From contig NZ_VHQG01000002.1 of the NCBI RefSeq assembly GCF_006517435.1, forward strand, positions 886,799 through 950,798: DNA of 64,000 nucleotides. The letters are read 5' to 3'. The translations under genes and the position numbers were made by a program. Below, piece after piece: positions 8,632-16,631 of this stretch; the first letter of the stretch is position 1; each line of letters starts with the position of its first letter. The DNA comes from Schumannella soli (GTDB lineage Bacteria; Actinomycetota; Actinomycetes; Actinomycetales; Microbacteriaceae). The notes beneath the pieces were generated by a model, which was given only the letters and a program-made list of their open reading frames with translations, searched no databases and was not told the DNA's origin.

Positions 8632-9293
8632 TCCGCATCGTCCTCGCCGACGACCAGCACCTCATCCGCGCCGGATTCCGCAGCCTGCTCGATGCCGAGC
8701 CCGACCTCGAGGTCGTCGGCGAGGCCGCGACCGGTCGCGAGGCCGTCGATGTGGTCGCGCGCACGCGTCCGGATGTCGTGCTCATGGACATCCGCATGCC
8801 CGACGGCGACGGACTCTGGGCCACGGAGCAGCTCGTCGAGCGCCCCGAGCTCGCCAGCACTCGTATCGTGATCGTGACGACCTTCGAACTCGATGAGTAC
8901 GTCGCCCGGGCGATCAAGGCCGGGGCCTCGGGGTTCCTCGTCAAGGACACCGAGCCGGTCGAGCTGATCCGAGCAGTCCATGTCGTCGCCGAGGGGGATG
9001 CGCTGCTGAGTCCGCGCGTAACGCGGCGCCTGCTCGAGCAGGTCGCCGACGCGCTCGGCGGGCCGCTCGACGACGCACGGCTCGCGCCCCTCACGGATCG
9101 TGAACGCGAGGTGCTCGGGCTGGTCGGCCAGGGACTGACGAACGAGGAGATCGGCCGCGCGCTCTTCCTCAGCCCGCTGACCGCGAAGACCCACGTCTCG
9201 CGCATCATGTCGAAGCTGCTGGCCCGAGATCGCGTGCAGCTCGTCGTGATCGCCTACGAGACTGGGCTCGTGCGCGCCGGCCGCCCCGACTGA
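8628..9293 (+). CDS. Response regulator, NarL/LuxR type
   Basis: A 221-residue regulator. The receiver domain has the acidic pocket (ADDQ, residues 7-10), phospho-acceptor Asp54 in VLMDIRMPDG and Lys in LVKDTEP. A LuxR-type helix-turn-helix covers about residues 150-210 (LTDREREVLGLVGQGLTNEE). It starts at a GTG overlapping the kinase stop, with GGAGG five bases upstream. It is the cognate partner of the kinase and probably binds the GTACTCC palindromes upstream of the kinase and SHOCT genes. Confidence 0.94.
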   Translation: MIRIVLADDQHLIRAGFRSLLDAEPDLEVVGEAATGREAVDVVARTRPDVVLMDIRMPDGDGLWATEQLVERPELASTRIVIVTTFELDEYVARAIKAGASGFLVKDTEPVELIRAVHVVAEGDALLSPRVTRRLLEQVADALGGPLDDARLAPLTDREREVLGLVGQGLTNEEIGRALFLSPLTAKTHVSRIMSKLLARDRVQLVVIAYETGLVRAGRPD

Positions 9294-9325
9294 CGCTGTC
9301 CGGTTCTCGTTCACGCATCGAGCTG

Positions 9326-9402
9326 TGTCGGAAACTCAGGCAGAACGGAATGCGAAGGTGCATCCGGTCAACCGGACCGACGCTGCAGCCTGAGTTTCCG
9401 AC
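9326..9402. repeat. Dispersed inverted-repeat element, copy 2 (short form)
   Basis: Left arm TGTCGGAAACTCAGGCA at 9326-9342 and right arm GCCTGAGTTTCCGAC at 9388-9402. The centre is 44 bases, ten fewer than in the other copies, and contains a small hairpin (TCCGG-TCAA-CCGGA). It begins 33 bases after the response-regulator stop. Confidence 0.88.
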
Positions 9403-9440
9403 GGCGCCGTGCCGACGGGAGCAGGACTCGAGCGCGCGAT

Positions 9441-9457
9441 TGCTCTCGGGGGAGTAG
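9441..9457. promoter_or_regulatory. Degenerate copy of the response-regulator operator
   Basis: TGCTCTCGGGGGAGTAG matches 12 of 16 core positions of the palindrome at 7221-7238 and keeps its GGAGTA half-site. It lies 92 bases before the SHOCT-protein ATG. It suggests that the two-component system controls this gene. Confidence 0.45.
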
Positions 9458-9549
9458 CGCGCCGCTCCGGGCGGCGGATTCGCCGAGAAGCGTCCGCGAC
9501 GAGAGTGGAGGCATCCCGGAAGAACCGGGCCTCACGACAAGGGGACACC

Positions 9550-9882
9550 ATGATCACCGCAGCAGCTCTCACCGCCGTCGCCGCCCACCCGCACTGGGTC
9601 GGCGGGGGCGCGCCGTGGCTGTTCTTCCTCATCCCGCTCTTCTGGATCGGCGTGTTCGCGCTGATCTTCGCCCTCGTCGGCCGCCGCTGGCGCCGCGCGC
9701 GCTGGGCCGGCGGATACGGCCCGCACGCGTACTGGGCCGCGAACGCGACCGGCGGTGCTCGCAGCGCCGAGGCGGTGCTCGCCGACCGCTTCGCCAACGG
9801 CGACATCGAAGAGCAGGAGTACCGCGCCCGCCTCGAGGTGCTGCGCGCGAACCAGCAGCCGCCGATGCCGCCGCGCGGCTGA
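9550..9882 (+). CDS. SHOCT-domain membrane protein
   Basis: A 110-residue protein with one membrane segment (PWLFFLIPLFWIGVFALIFALV, about residues 21-42), a basic stop-transfer stretch, a Gly/Ala linker, and a C-terminal SHOCT motif (AEAVLADRFANGDIEEQEY). SHOCT segments are short helical modules thought to mediate oligomerisation. The start is the ATG with AAGGGG upstream; the frame extends further upstream but crosses the repeat and operator region. It follows the two-component genes and may be their target, acting in envelope stress. Confidence 0.8.
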   Translation: MITAAALTAVAAHPHWVGGGAPWLFFLIPLFWIGVFALIFALVGRRWRRARWAGGYGPHAYWAANATGGARSAEAVLADRFANGDIEEQEYRARLEVLRANQQPPMPPRG

Positions 9883-10018
9883 TCCCAGCCCGTCCACGGG
9901 GTGAAGCCACCCGTCAGCACCGCGCTGAACCACTCCGCCCCGGGGCTCCGTCACGATTCCGACGGAGTCCCGGGCCCGCGTGTGAGCAGTACTCGCTCCC
10001 GCCGGACGCCGTGCCCGC

Positions 10019-10024
10019 TACCCT
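10019..10024 (+). promoter_or_regulatory. -10 box TACCCT of the kinase-like gene (leaderless)
   Basis: TACCCT ends 6 bases before the GTG at 10031, with no Shine-Dalgarno, consistent with a leaderless transcript. Confidence 0.5.
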
Positions 10025-10030
10025 CGGACC

Positions 10031-10936
10031 GTGATTCTGTCCGTACAGCCCGTCGTCCTCACGGTCTCACCCGTGCTCGCCGTCGTGCTGATCGCCCTGG
10101 CGGCCGCGGTCGTCGTGCTGCTCGTGCTCTGGCTCGTCGCCCGCGGTGCGGCACGGCGTCATCGGGCGGCGGCCCAGCAGGCTCGCGCGGACCGCGTGGA
10201 GTTCGAGCTGACGCTCGCCGAGCAGACCGACCGTCTGCGCATCGCCGGCGAACTCGATGATCTCGCCGCGGCGGCGCTGACCGACGTGATCGCAGCGGCC
10301 GATCGCATCCGCCGTATCGCCGGCACCGATGCCGGGTCGACGGTGCGGGCGGCGGATGCGCTGGTCGATTCCGCGCGCCGCGCTCTCGCCGATCTGCGAC
10401 GCGGGTCGACGCTCGCTCGCGACGGCGCCGCGGATGCGGCCGAACTCGGATCGACTCCCGGACTCGCCGATCTCGATCGCCTCGTCGAAGCGCTCGCGGG
10501 CAACGGGCTGACGGCGACGCTCGCGTCGACGGGCGAGCCGTTCCCGCTCACTCCCGCGGCGGATCTGGCGCTGTTGCGCATCGTGCAGCAGGCGCTGGAG
10601 AACGCCGCGACGCACGGCGGCCCGGGTACGACGGCCGCGGTGACGGTGCGCTGGTCGACGGATGGCCTGCAGCTGCAGATCGACGACGACGGCGAGCGCG
10701 CGGCGGCCTTGCGCGATGGGCGCGACCCACAGGCTCCGGCCGAGTACACCGCCGATGACGACCGCGCGGCGCTGACCGACACGCCCTGGGGCCGGGGGAT
10801 CACCGAGATGCGCGAGCGCAGCGAGCTCTTCGGCGGTGTGTTCAGCGCTCACCGCACGCCGGGCGTCGGCTTCACCGTGTCGGCGGCGTTCCCCGACCTG
10901 CGGCACCACAACGGCGTGCACGGCGTCCCGCTCTAA
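10031..10936 (+). CDS. Histidine-kinase-like membrane protein without the phospho-acceptor His
   Basis: A 301-residue protein with one N-terminal membrane segment (residues 8-38), a helical region and a C-terminal HATPase domain. The region aligning with the HisKA_3 box reads RIAGELDDLAA, so the usual ELHD His is Asp76. The ATPase part keeps a plausible N box (LLRIVQQALENAATHGG) and glycine motifs (WGRGITEMRERSELFGG, PGVGFTV). Without the His it cannot autophosphorylate in the normal way. It may be a pseudokinase or phosphatase acting on another system. There is no regulator gene beside it. Confidence 0.75.
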   Translation: MILSVQPVVLTVSPVLAVVLIALAAAVVVLLVLWLVARGAARRHRAAAQQARADRVEFELTLAEQTDRLRIAGELDDLAAAALTDVIAAADRIRRIAGTDAGSTVRAADALVDSARRALADLRRGSTLARDGAADAAELGSTPGLADLDRLVEALAGNGLTATLASTGEPFPLTPAADLALLRIVQQALENAATHGGPGTTAAVTVRWSTDGLQLQIDDDGERAAALRDGRDPQAPAEYTADDDRAALTDTPWGRGITEMRERSELFGGVFSAHRTPGVGFTVSAAFPDLRHHNGVHGVPL

Positions 10937-11016
10937 AGCGCGACCCGCATCGCTGCGTCGGCTTCATCGCTCGGTATTCGACGCCGGCGACCGCACGGAT
11001 CCGGGCGCGAGCGCGC

Positions 11017-11104
11017 TGTCGGAAACTCAGGCAGCGCAGCTCGTCGGGTCGCTCGGATCACCGCGTCAGGCGCCCGGACGTGCCGCCTGCCTGAGTTTCC
11101 GACA
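11017..11104. repeat. Dispersed inverted-repeat element, copy 3 (perfect arms)
   Basis: Perfect 17-base inverted repeat: TGTCGGAAACTCAGGCA at 11017-11033 and its complement at 11088-11104, with a 54-base centre. It lies between the kinase-like gene and the convergent def gene, about 80 bases from the former. The rest of the 278-base gap shows nothing else recognisable. Confidence 0.92.
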
Positions 11105-11214
11105 GACGCCCGAGGAAATTCCGAGCAGGTGCCCGTCGGCCGGCTGTGTGACGCCAGCGCAGAGCCAGCATCGAGGGTCGTCAGGCGCCGAGAACGATCG
11201 ACGGCCAGGACAAA

Positions 11215-11781
11215 TCAGGCGTCGAGCTCGTCGACTCCCGGCATCCACGTGGCGCCGGCAGCTCCCCAGCCCTGCTTGCGGATCGCCTTCTGCGCGCGTC
11301 GCGAGAAAGGGAGCTGCAGCCGGTCCACGTAGAGCACCCCGTCGAGGTGGTCGTACTCGTGCTGGAAGATGCGGGCGAGCCAGCCGGTCGCCTCGATCTC
11401 GTAGTCGTTGCCACCCACATCCGTCGCCCGCAGCAGGGCGCGCTGCGACCGCAGCAGCGGGAACCGCTCGCCCGGCACCGACAGGCAGCCCTCGGCGTCG
11501 TCGTCCTCGTCCGGTTCGCCCGTCGGGCCGGGGGAGATGAAGAGCGTGGGGTTGATGGCCGTGCCGCGGTGGCGGCGCCCCTCCTCGTCCGTCCAGTCGT
11601 AGACGAAGAGTCGCAGGGGAACGCCCACCTGCGGACCGGCGAGCCCGACGCCGGGCGCCGCGGTCATGGTGTCGTACATGTCGGCGACGAGGGTGCGGAT
11701 GCGGTCGTCGATCGCGCCGACCTCCTCGGCCCGGGTGTGGAGCACGGGTTCTCCCGTGATGGAGATGGGGAGAACGGCCAT
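11215..11781 (-). CDS. def: Peptide deformylase
   Basis: A 188-residue metalloenzyme that removes the formyl group from nascent protein N-termini. All three signature motifs are present: GVGLAGPQVG (residues 44-53), EGCLSVPG with metal ligand Cys99, and QHEYDHLDG with ligands His141 and His145 and catalytic Glu142. The start MAVLPI is the ATG at 11781; the antisense frame upstream runs through the divergent transporter gene and is not real. An acidic insertion (EPDEDDDAEG) precedes the second motif. It is transcribed divergently from the DMT transporter, only 42 bases away. Confidence 0.96.
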   Translation of the reverse strand: MAVLPISITGEPVLHTRAEEVGAIDDRIRTLVADMYDTMTAAPGVGLAGPQVGVPLRLFVYDWTDEEGRRHRGTAINPTLFISPGPTGEPDEDDDAEGCLSVPGERFPLLRSQRALLRATDVGGNDYEIEATGWLARIFQHEYDHLDGVLYVDRLQLPFSRRAQKAIRKQGWGAAGATWMPGVDELDA

Positions 11782-11823
11782 GCCGTCCAGGTTATCGGGG
11801 GCTGCGCGGGTAGGGTCGCACGC

Positions 11824-12993
11824 GTGAATGACGCCCTCGACACGCTCGACACGAACGGGTGGAACACACTCATCGGCATCGTGATCGCGCTGATCGGCGC
11901 CGTCTTCCTGTCGCTGGGGACGCAGCTGCAGCACCGTGGCGTGTCGAAGGTGGAGGCGTCGCACGGAACGGGCGAGAAGGCCGGGCTGAACATCGGTCAG
12001 CTCGTGCGCCTGCTGCTGCGCCCGTCGTGGCTGTTCGGCACGATACTTCTCGGGCTGGCGATCGTCTTCCAGCTGACGAGTCTCGGTTTCGCTCCGCTCA
12101 TCGTCGTCCAGCCGCTCGGTGTCGCGGGCCTCGTCATCACCTCGATCGTCAACTCGCGCGTCTCGAAGGTGAAGCTCGACCGTCCCACGATCCGGGCGAT
12201 CGCGCTGTGCGTGATCGGCGTCGGCGCCTTCGTCATCACCGCGGCCATCGCGGCGGTCGAGACCAAGATCGACGAAACCCAGCTGCTGACGGTCGTCATC
12301 ATCCTCGCCGTCGTGGTCGCGATCCTGGCGACGATCTTCGCGCTGTTCCGCCAGCGTCTGCCCGCGATCTTCTACATCACCGCGGCGGGCGTGCTCTACG
12401 GATTCGTGGCGACGCTCGCGAAGGTCGTGATCACGCGCATCCGCTTCGGCGATTTCGACTGGCTCAGCATCCTCTCGATCGCGGCCCTCATCGGCGCCGC
12501 GGCGTTGGGCGCCTACTTCGTGCAGACCGCCTACTCGGTCGGCTCGCCCGACCTCGTCGTCGCCGGGCTCACGGTCGTCGATCCGATGGTCGCGGTGGCG
12601 ATCGCGATCGTCGTGCTGGGCGAGGCCAAGCAGGTGGGGCTGCCGATCATCATCCTCTGGATCGTGGCGGGCGCCGTGGCCGTGTTCGGCGTCTTCCAGC
12701 TGGCGAAGCACCACCCGCAGACTCATCAGCGCGACACGGGCGAGGTCGAGCCCGTGCCGCGCCCGGTCGAGACGTCGGAGCGGCGCGCGCTCGATTCCGG
12801 CGAGAGCCCGGACACGCCGATGACCGGCGACGGCGACCCGGTCGAACCCGAACCCCAAGCCGTGCCGCTCGAGCGCCGAGCCGACGGCGACGGGCGCGCC
12901 GGCCACCACGGCGTGCCCGGTCAGTCCGACGCCCGTCCGCTCTCAGGGAATGACGCCTCGCCGCACGAGCGACCGGGAGCCGATCAGCGCTGA
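11824..12993 (+). CDS. DMT-superfamily multidrug/metabolite transporter-like membrane protein
   Basis: A 389-residue protein with about nine to ten hydrophobic helices up to residue 298 and a cytoplasmic hydrophilic tail of about 90 residues rich in Glu, Pro and Arg. Helix 1 runs WNTLIGIVIALIGAVFLSLG. The pairing of a GVAGLVITSIVNSRV-type half with a TVVDPMVAVAIAIVVLGE-type half is typical of DMT proteins of the EamA/NIPA-like group. The start is a GTG 42 bases from the divergent def ATG. The substrate is unknown. The long acidic/basic tail is unusual. Confidence 0.75.
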   Translation: MNDALDTLDTNGWNTLIGIVIALIGAVFLSLGTQLQHRGVSKVEASHGTGEKAGLNIGQLVRLLLRPSWLFGTILLGLAIVFQLTSLGFAPLIVVQPLGVAGLVITSIVNSRVSKVKLDRPTIRAIALCVIGVGAFVITAAIAAVETKIDETQLLTVVIILAVVVAILATIFALFRQRLPAIFYITAAGVLYGFVATLAKVVITRIRFGDFDWLSILSIAALIGAAALGAYFVQTAYSVGSPDLVVAGLTVVDPMVAVAIAIVVLGEAKQVGLPIIILWIVAGAVAVFGVFQLAKHHPQTHQRDTGEVEPVPRPVETSERRALDSGESPDTPMTGDGDPVEPEPQAVPLERRADGDGRAGHHGVPGQSDARPLSGNDASPHERPGADQR

Positions 12994-12995
12994 GG

Positions 12996-13001
12996 TAGCG
13001 T
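12996..13001 (+). promoter_or_regulatory. -10 box TAGCGT upstream of leader ORF and glycosyltransferase
   Basis: TAGCGT ends 7 bases before an ATG at 13009 that opens a ten-codon ORF. The placement fits a leaderless transcript starting at that ATG, not at the downstream glycosyltransferase start. Confidence 0.5.
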
Positions 13002-13008
13002 GGCGGGG

Positions 13009-13041
13009 ATGTTCGCCGACCGAGGGACCACCACGCCGTGA
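13009..13041 (+). CDS. Possible ten-residue leader peptide coupled to the glycosyltransferase
   Basis: ATG at 13009 reads MFADRGTTTP and ends in a TGA at 13039-13041 that overlaps the GTG start of the next gene (GTGA). The -10 box spacing places the transcript start at this ATG. Since the glycosyltransferase GTG has no clear Shine-Dalgarno, translation of the leader could deliver ribosomes to it. The reading is inferred and the ORF is too short to test by codon bias. Confidence 0.4.
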   Translation: MFADRGTTTP

Positions 13042-14303
13042 CCGACGGGACCACCGCCCACTCCGACGAGAACCCCGCCGACGGCACCCCTGCCGGCTCG
13101 GCCGCTCGACGCCCCCTGCGCATCCTCATCGGCGCCGACACCTTCCCGCCCGACATCAACGGCTCGGCGACCTTCGCTCGTCAGCTCGCCGCCGGTCTCG
13201 CGGGCCGCGGCCACGCCGTCGAGGTCGTGGCTCCGTCGCCGGATAACGGCTGGGGCGTGCGTCGTGAGGAGCACGGCGGCATCACCCTGCGCGTGCACCG
13301 TCTGCTGAGCTGGCGCTGGTTTCCGCACCCCTGGCTGCGCTTCGCGCTGCCGTGGCGGATCAAGGCCAACGCGCGCCGGATCATCGCCCAGTTCCACCCG
13401 GATGTCGTGCACTTCCAGTCGCACATCGTCGTCGGCCAGGGGCTGGCCCCCGCCGCGAAGGAGCGCGGGATCCGCCTCGTCGGCACGAACCACACGATGC
13501 CCGAGAACATCACCCAGCACGTGCAGATCCTGCCGCCGCCGGCTCTCCGCTGGCTCGTGAAGCAGCAGTGGGCCTCGGCGGCGAAGTGGTTCGGCATGGC
13601 CGACGCGGTCACGGCTCCGACGCAGCGCAGCGCCGACTACTTCGACAGGAACACGGGGCTGAAGAACACGATCGCGATCTCGAACGGCATCTCGCTCGAG
13701 AAGTACACCGCCGATCTCGGTCCCCGCGACGAGAACCTCATCGTCTTCCTCGGCCGCCTCGACGACGAGAAGAACATCGACGAGCTCGTGAAGGCCGTCG
13801 CCCGCCTCGACCCGGCGCTCGACGCGAAGGCCGTGATCATGGGCCATGGCGACCAGAAGACGAAGCTCGAGCACCTCATCCAGGAGCTGGGACTGCAGGA
13901 TCGCGTGCGTCTCGCCGGCAAGGTCAGCTACGACGAGCTGCGCCAGACGCTGACGCGCGCCAAGGTCTTCGCGATGCCGTCGGTCGCCGAGCTGCAGAGC
14001 ATCACGACGCTGGAGGCGATGGCCTCCGGCCAGCCGATCGTCGCCGCGAACGCCATGGCGCTGCCGCACCTGGTGGAGGAGGGAGTCAACGGCTACCTCT
14101 TCGAGCCGGGCGACATCGACGGATTCGCGGCGCGGCTCACCGACGTGCTCACCGCCCCCGAGCACGAGCTGCACGCGATGCGCGAGGCTTCGCTGCGTCT
14201 GGTCGCGGTGCACGATGTCGAGCACACCCTCGACATCTTCGAGGCGCTGTATCGCGGCGAGCCGCTGCCGCCGGCGCCGGCGCCGGAGCCCCGCACGGTC
14301 TGA
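13038..14303 (+). CDS. Glycosyltransferase family 4 (GT-B fold)
   Basis: A 421-residue retaining glycosyltransferase. The N-terminal Rossmann half begins about residue 30 with ILIGADTFPPDINGSATFARQLAAGLAGRGH. The C-terminal donor-binding half has FLGRLDDEKNIDELVKAV and the EX7E-type segment MPSVAELQSITTLEAMASGQP. No membrane segment, so it is cytosolic. It resembles the mannosyl/glucosyl transferases of actinobacterial phospholipid and glycolipid synthesis. The acceptor cannot be told from sequence. The start is the GTG overlapping the leader ORF stop. Confidence 0.88.
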   Translation: MTDGTTAHSDENPADGTPAGSAARRPLRILIGADTFPPDINGSATFARQLAAGLAGRGHAVEVVAPSPDNGWGVRREEHGGITLRVHRLLSWRWFPHPWLRFALPWRIKANARRIIAQFHPDVVHFQSHIVVGQGLAPAAKERGIRLVGTNHTMPENITQHVQILPPPALRWLVKQQWASAAKWFGMADAVTAPTQRSADYFDRNTGLKNTIAISNGISLEKYTADLGPRDENLIVFLGRLDDEKNIDELVKAVARLDPALDAKAVIMGHGDQKTKLEHLIQELGLQDRVRLAGKVSYDELRQTLTRAKVFAMPSVAELQSITTLEAMASGQPIVAANAMALPHLVEEGVNGYLFEPGDIDGFAARLTDVLTAPEHELHAMREASLRLVAVHDVEHTLDIFEALYRGEPLPPAPAPEPRTV

Positions 14304-14373
14304 CCACGGGATGCGCGGCCGCGTGCGTCGTGGCCGCTATCGTGAACCTGGCCGCGGCACCGTCCGCCGCCAC

Positions 14374-14447
14374 GGGGCGGTAGCTCAGCTGGTTAGAGCA
14401 GCGGACTCATAATCCGTCGGTCACGGGTTCAAGTCCCGTCCGCCCTA
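14374..14447 (+). tRNA. tRNA with CAT anticodon (probably elongator Met)
   Basis: Cloverleaf of 74 bases with anticodon loop CTCATAA. Acceptor strands GGGGCGG and CCGCCCT pair with a G-U at position 1-72. The T stem ACGGG/CCCGT is perfect, the discriminator is A, and CCA is not encoded (CTG follows). The anticodon stem lacks the three G-C pairs of initiators. A lysidine-modified tRNA-Ile2 cannot be excluded. Confidence 0.9.
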
Positions 14448-14559
14448 CTGATCCGAGACCAGCGGGCTCGCCCGGGTCCGGTTTCGCGGCCGGGTCAGCA
14501 AAGTGAGAATCCGCCGAGAGCGGTCGCGCTCGGGCGGGCGTACGAGTATCTACAGAGTC

Positions 14560-15006
14560 ATGCGAGCCGAACCCGGTCAGGGCGGGCCGGGGTCGCCGTT
14601 CGGTGTGACCGAGCCGCGACTGCTGTTCGCCCGACTCATCTCCGCCTGCAACGCCCACGACGCCGACGCGGTCGGCGCCCTGTTGTCGGCCGACATCGTG
14701 GTCGATGGCGAGGTCGTCGGCCGCAACCGGATGGTCGGACGTCTCGCCGCGCTCTGGCGCGCGTTCCCCGACTGCCGCTGGGAGGTCGTCGAGTCGATCG
14801 CCAACGGCCGGCGCGTCGCAGCGCGGATGCGCTTCACCGGACGTCAGGAGCAGCCCTGGCTCGGCCGCGACCATCCTGGCCTCGTGCTCGACGTGACCGA
14901 GTTCGGCTTCTTCCGCTGCCAGGGAGGTCTGATCGTCGAGCACTCGGGATCCGGTGACGCACCCCGCATGCTCGCGCAGCTGCGATCCGCGACGATAGAC
15001 CGGTGA
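14560..15006 (+). CDS. SnoaL/NTF2-like small protein
   Basis: A 148-residue protein. The core (LLFARLISACNAHDADAVGALL, then DIVVDGEVVGR, RMVGRLAALWRAFPDCRWEVV) matches the SnoaL-like cone fold used by polyketide cyclases and many small hydrolase or binding proteins. The ATG at 14560 was preferred over an upstream start at 14503 because the extra 19 residues are Arg-rich and unlike the fold. The stop overlaps the GTG of the methyltransferase, so the two are translated together. The function is unknown. Confidence 0.7.
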   Translation: MRAEPGQGGPGSPFGVTEPRLLFARLISACNAHDADAVGALLSADIVVDGEVVGRNRMVGRLAALWRAFPDCRWEVVESIANGRRVAARMRFTGRQEQPWLGRDHPGLVLDVTEFGFFRCQGGLIVEHSGSGDAPRMLAQLRSATIDR

Positions 15007-15815
15007 CCGCACCCGACTCGGCCTGGCTCGCGCAGACGACGCAGACGCTGCACGCGGCGGGCTGCCTCTTCGCTGAGGAGGAGACGGCGCTGATCGCCGC
15101 CGAGGTCGACGCCGCGCGCCGCGACGGCATCGTCGCCCGGCGGGCGGCGGGCGAACCGCTCGAGCTGCTGATCGGATGGGCCGAGTTCCGCGGACTGCGC
15201 ATCCCGGTCGCATCCGGCGTGTTCGTGCCGCGTCTCCGCTCCGGTGCGCTCGTCGACGCTCTCGCGCCGCTGCTGCGGCCCGCGGATGTCGTCGTCGAGC
15301 TCTGCTGCGGCGCCGGCGCGATCTCCGCGGCACTCGCCCACGAGCACCCCGGGCTCGGGCTCCAGCTGCATCTCGGCGATCTCGATCCGGCTGCGATCGG
15401 CTGCGCGCGTCGGGCACTCGCGCAGGTCGGGGTGTCGCCCGAACGTGCGCAGGTCGGCGATCTCTTCGCCGCGATTCCCTCGGCGCTGCGCGGCCGGGTG
15501 GATGCGGTCGTCGCCAATGCGCCCTACGTGCCGACCGCCGAGATCGCCCTCATGCCCAGCGAGGCCCGCGAGCACGAGGCGGCCGCCGCGTTGGACGGCG
15601 GTCGTGACGGTCTCGACCTGCACCGTCGCATCCTCGACGAAGCTCCCGAGTGGCTCGTCGACGACGGCCTGCTGCTGATGGAGACGAGCCGACGACAGGC
15701 CGACGCCGATCGGGATCTCTTCGAGGCGGCGGGATACACGGCGCGGGTGCACCGCGATGCCGAGGTGGACGGCACCATCGTGGTCGGCCGACTGCGGGGG
15801 AGCGCGGCGCCCTGA
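15003..15815 (+). CDS. PrmC-like N5-glutamine methyltransferase paralogue
   Basis: A 270-residue SAM-dependent methyltransferase. It has the N-terminal helical domain (GEPLELLIGWAEFRGL), SAM motif I VVELCCGAGAISAAL near residue 98, and the active-site tetrapeptide as NAPY (VVANAPYVP) where true PrmC/HemK enzymes have NPPY. The usual IPRPETE motif is replaced by VPRLRSGALV. It fits the PrmC-related family described as putative protein glutamine methyltransferase, and is probably not the main release-factor enzyme. It is coupled to the upstream SnoaL-like gene. Confidence 0.8.
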   Translation: MTAPDSAWLAQTTQTLHAAGCLFAEEETALIAAEVDAARRDGIVARRAAGEPLELLIGWAEFRGLRIPVASGVFVPRLRSGALVDALAPLLRPADVVVELCCGAGAISAALAHEHPGLGLQLHLGDLDPAAIGCARRALAQVGVSPERAQVGDLFAAIPSALRGRVDAVVANAPYVPTAEIALMPSEAREHEAAAALDGGRDGLDLHRRILDEAPEWLVDDGLLLMETSRRQADADRDLFEAAGYTARVHRDAEVDGTIVVGRLRGSAAP

Positions 15816-15817
15816 TC

Positions 15818-15823
15818 TAGGCT
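15818..15823 (+). promoter_or_regulatory. -10 box TAGGCT of the lipoprotein gene (leaderless)
   Basis: TAGGCT ends 6 bases before the ATG at 15830. It argues for this ATG over the GTG six bases upstream, which would not be on the transcript. Confidence 0.6.
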
Positions 15824-15829
15824 GTGGCC

Positions 15830-16513
15830 ATGCCGCGCGTCCCCCGTCTCGCCGCGATCCCGTTCGTCGCGCTCGCCACGGCCGCCGTGCTCGTGCTCAC
15901 CGGGTGCGCCGCGAGCCCCGCGAAGCCCGCTCCGAAGCCGTCCGCCACGCGCACCGCGGCGACGCCGTCCGCGTCCGCGACGTCGGCCGGCGAGGTCAGA
16001 GTGGTGATCGACGCCGACGGCGTCACGGTTCTCGATGCCTCGGGCGGCACGGCCGCGTCGGTGCCGTTCACCGCCGACGCGGCGACCGCCGCTTCGCGGC
16101 TCGGCACTGCGCTCGACGAGACTCCCGTGAGCGCGACCGTCTCCGATGACGCCTGCTATCCCCTGCTCGACGAGCAGAGCTTCGGCGGCCTGCACATCTT
16201 CAGCTCGCCCGACGGGCTCACCCGCCCGCTCAACGCCCAGTTCTACGTCACGGCCGACGCGGAGAAGACGGGCGGCGGGATCCGCATCGAGCTGCCGAGC
16301 GGTCAGGCCGTCGGCGATGCCGGCGACGACGTGATCGAGGCCAATCTCAAGGCCCCGCGCTTCGAGTCGGCCGACGGCACCGAGGTGCACTACGACGTGG
16401 CGAACGGCTCCGCGTCCGGTGATCCCAGCACCTACTACGGCGCGCTCGCGCTCATCGACGCCGGCAAGCTCACGCGCATCGACTCACCGGTCTTCTACGC
16501 TCGCGACTGCTGA
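15830..16513 (+). CDS. Secreted lipoprotein of unknown function
   Basis: A 227-residue protein with a lipoprotein signal peptide: basic MPRVPR, hydrophobic AAIPFVALATAAVLVL, then lipobox LTGC. A Pro/Ala/Ser-rich linker (residues 25-50) leads to a mainly beta domain. Two cysteines (SDDACYP and the C-terminal ARDC) could form a disulfide. No family was recognised. The promoter box fixes the start. It is followed directly by a good terminator. Confidence 0.75.
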   Translation: MPRVPRLAAIPFVALATAAVLVLTGCAASPAKPAPKPSATRTAATPSASATSAGEVRVVIDADGVTVLDASGGTAASVPFTADAATAASRLGTALDETPVSATVSDDACYPLLDEQSFGGLHIFSSPDGLTRPLNAQFYVTADAEKTGGGIRIELPSGQAVGDAGDDVIEANLKAPRFESADGTEVHYDVANGSASGDPSTYYGALALIDAGKLTRIDSPVFYARDC

Positions 16514-16518
16514 ACCGC

Positions 16519-16540
16519 GCCAGGACGCGCCCGTCCTGGC
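16519..16540 (+). terminator. Terminator after the lipoprotein gene
   Basis: Perfect 8-bp stem GCCAGGAC/GTCCTGGC with a 6-base loop, starting six bases after the stop codon. It is followed by GC-rich sequence, not a U tract. Confidence 0.65.
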
Positions 16541-16631
16541 GGGCCCGGGAATGGCCGCCGTGTCGATGTCGGTTGCACCGGGCAGGGTGACAGGATCGGA
16601 ACCCGCATCGCACGACCGTCGAGGAGACACC

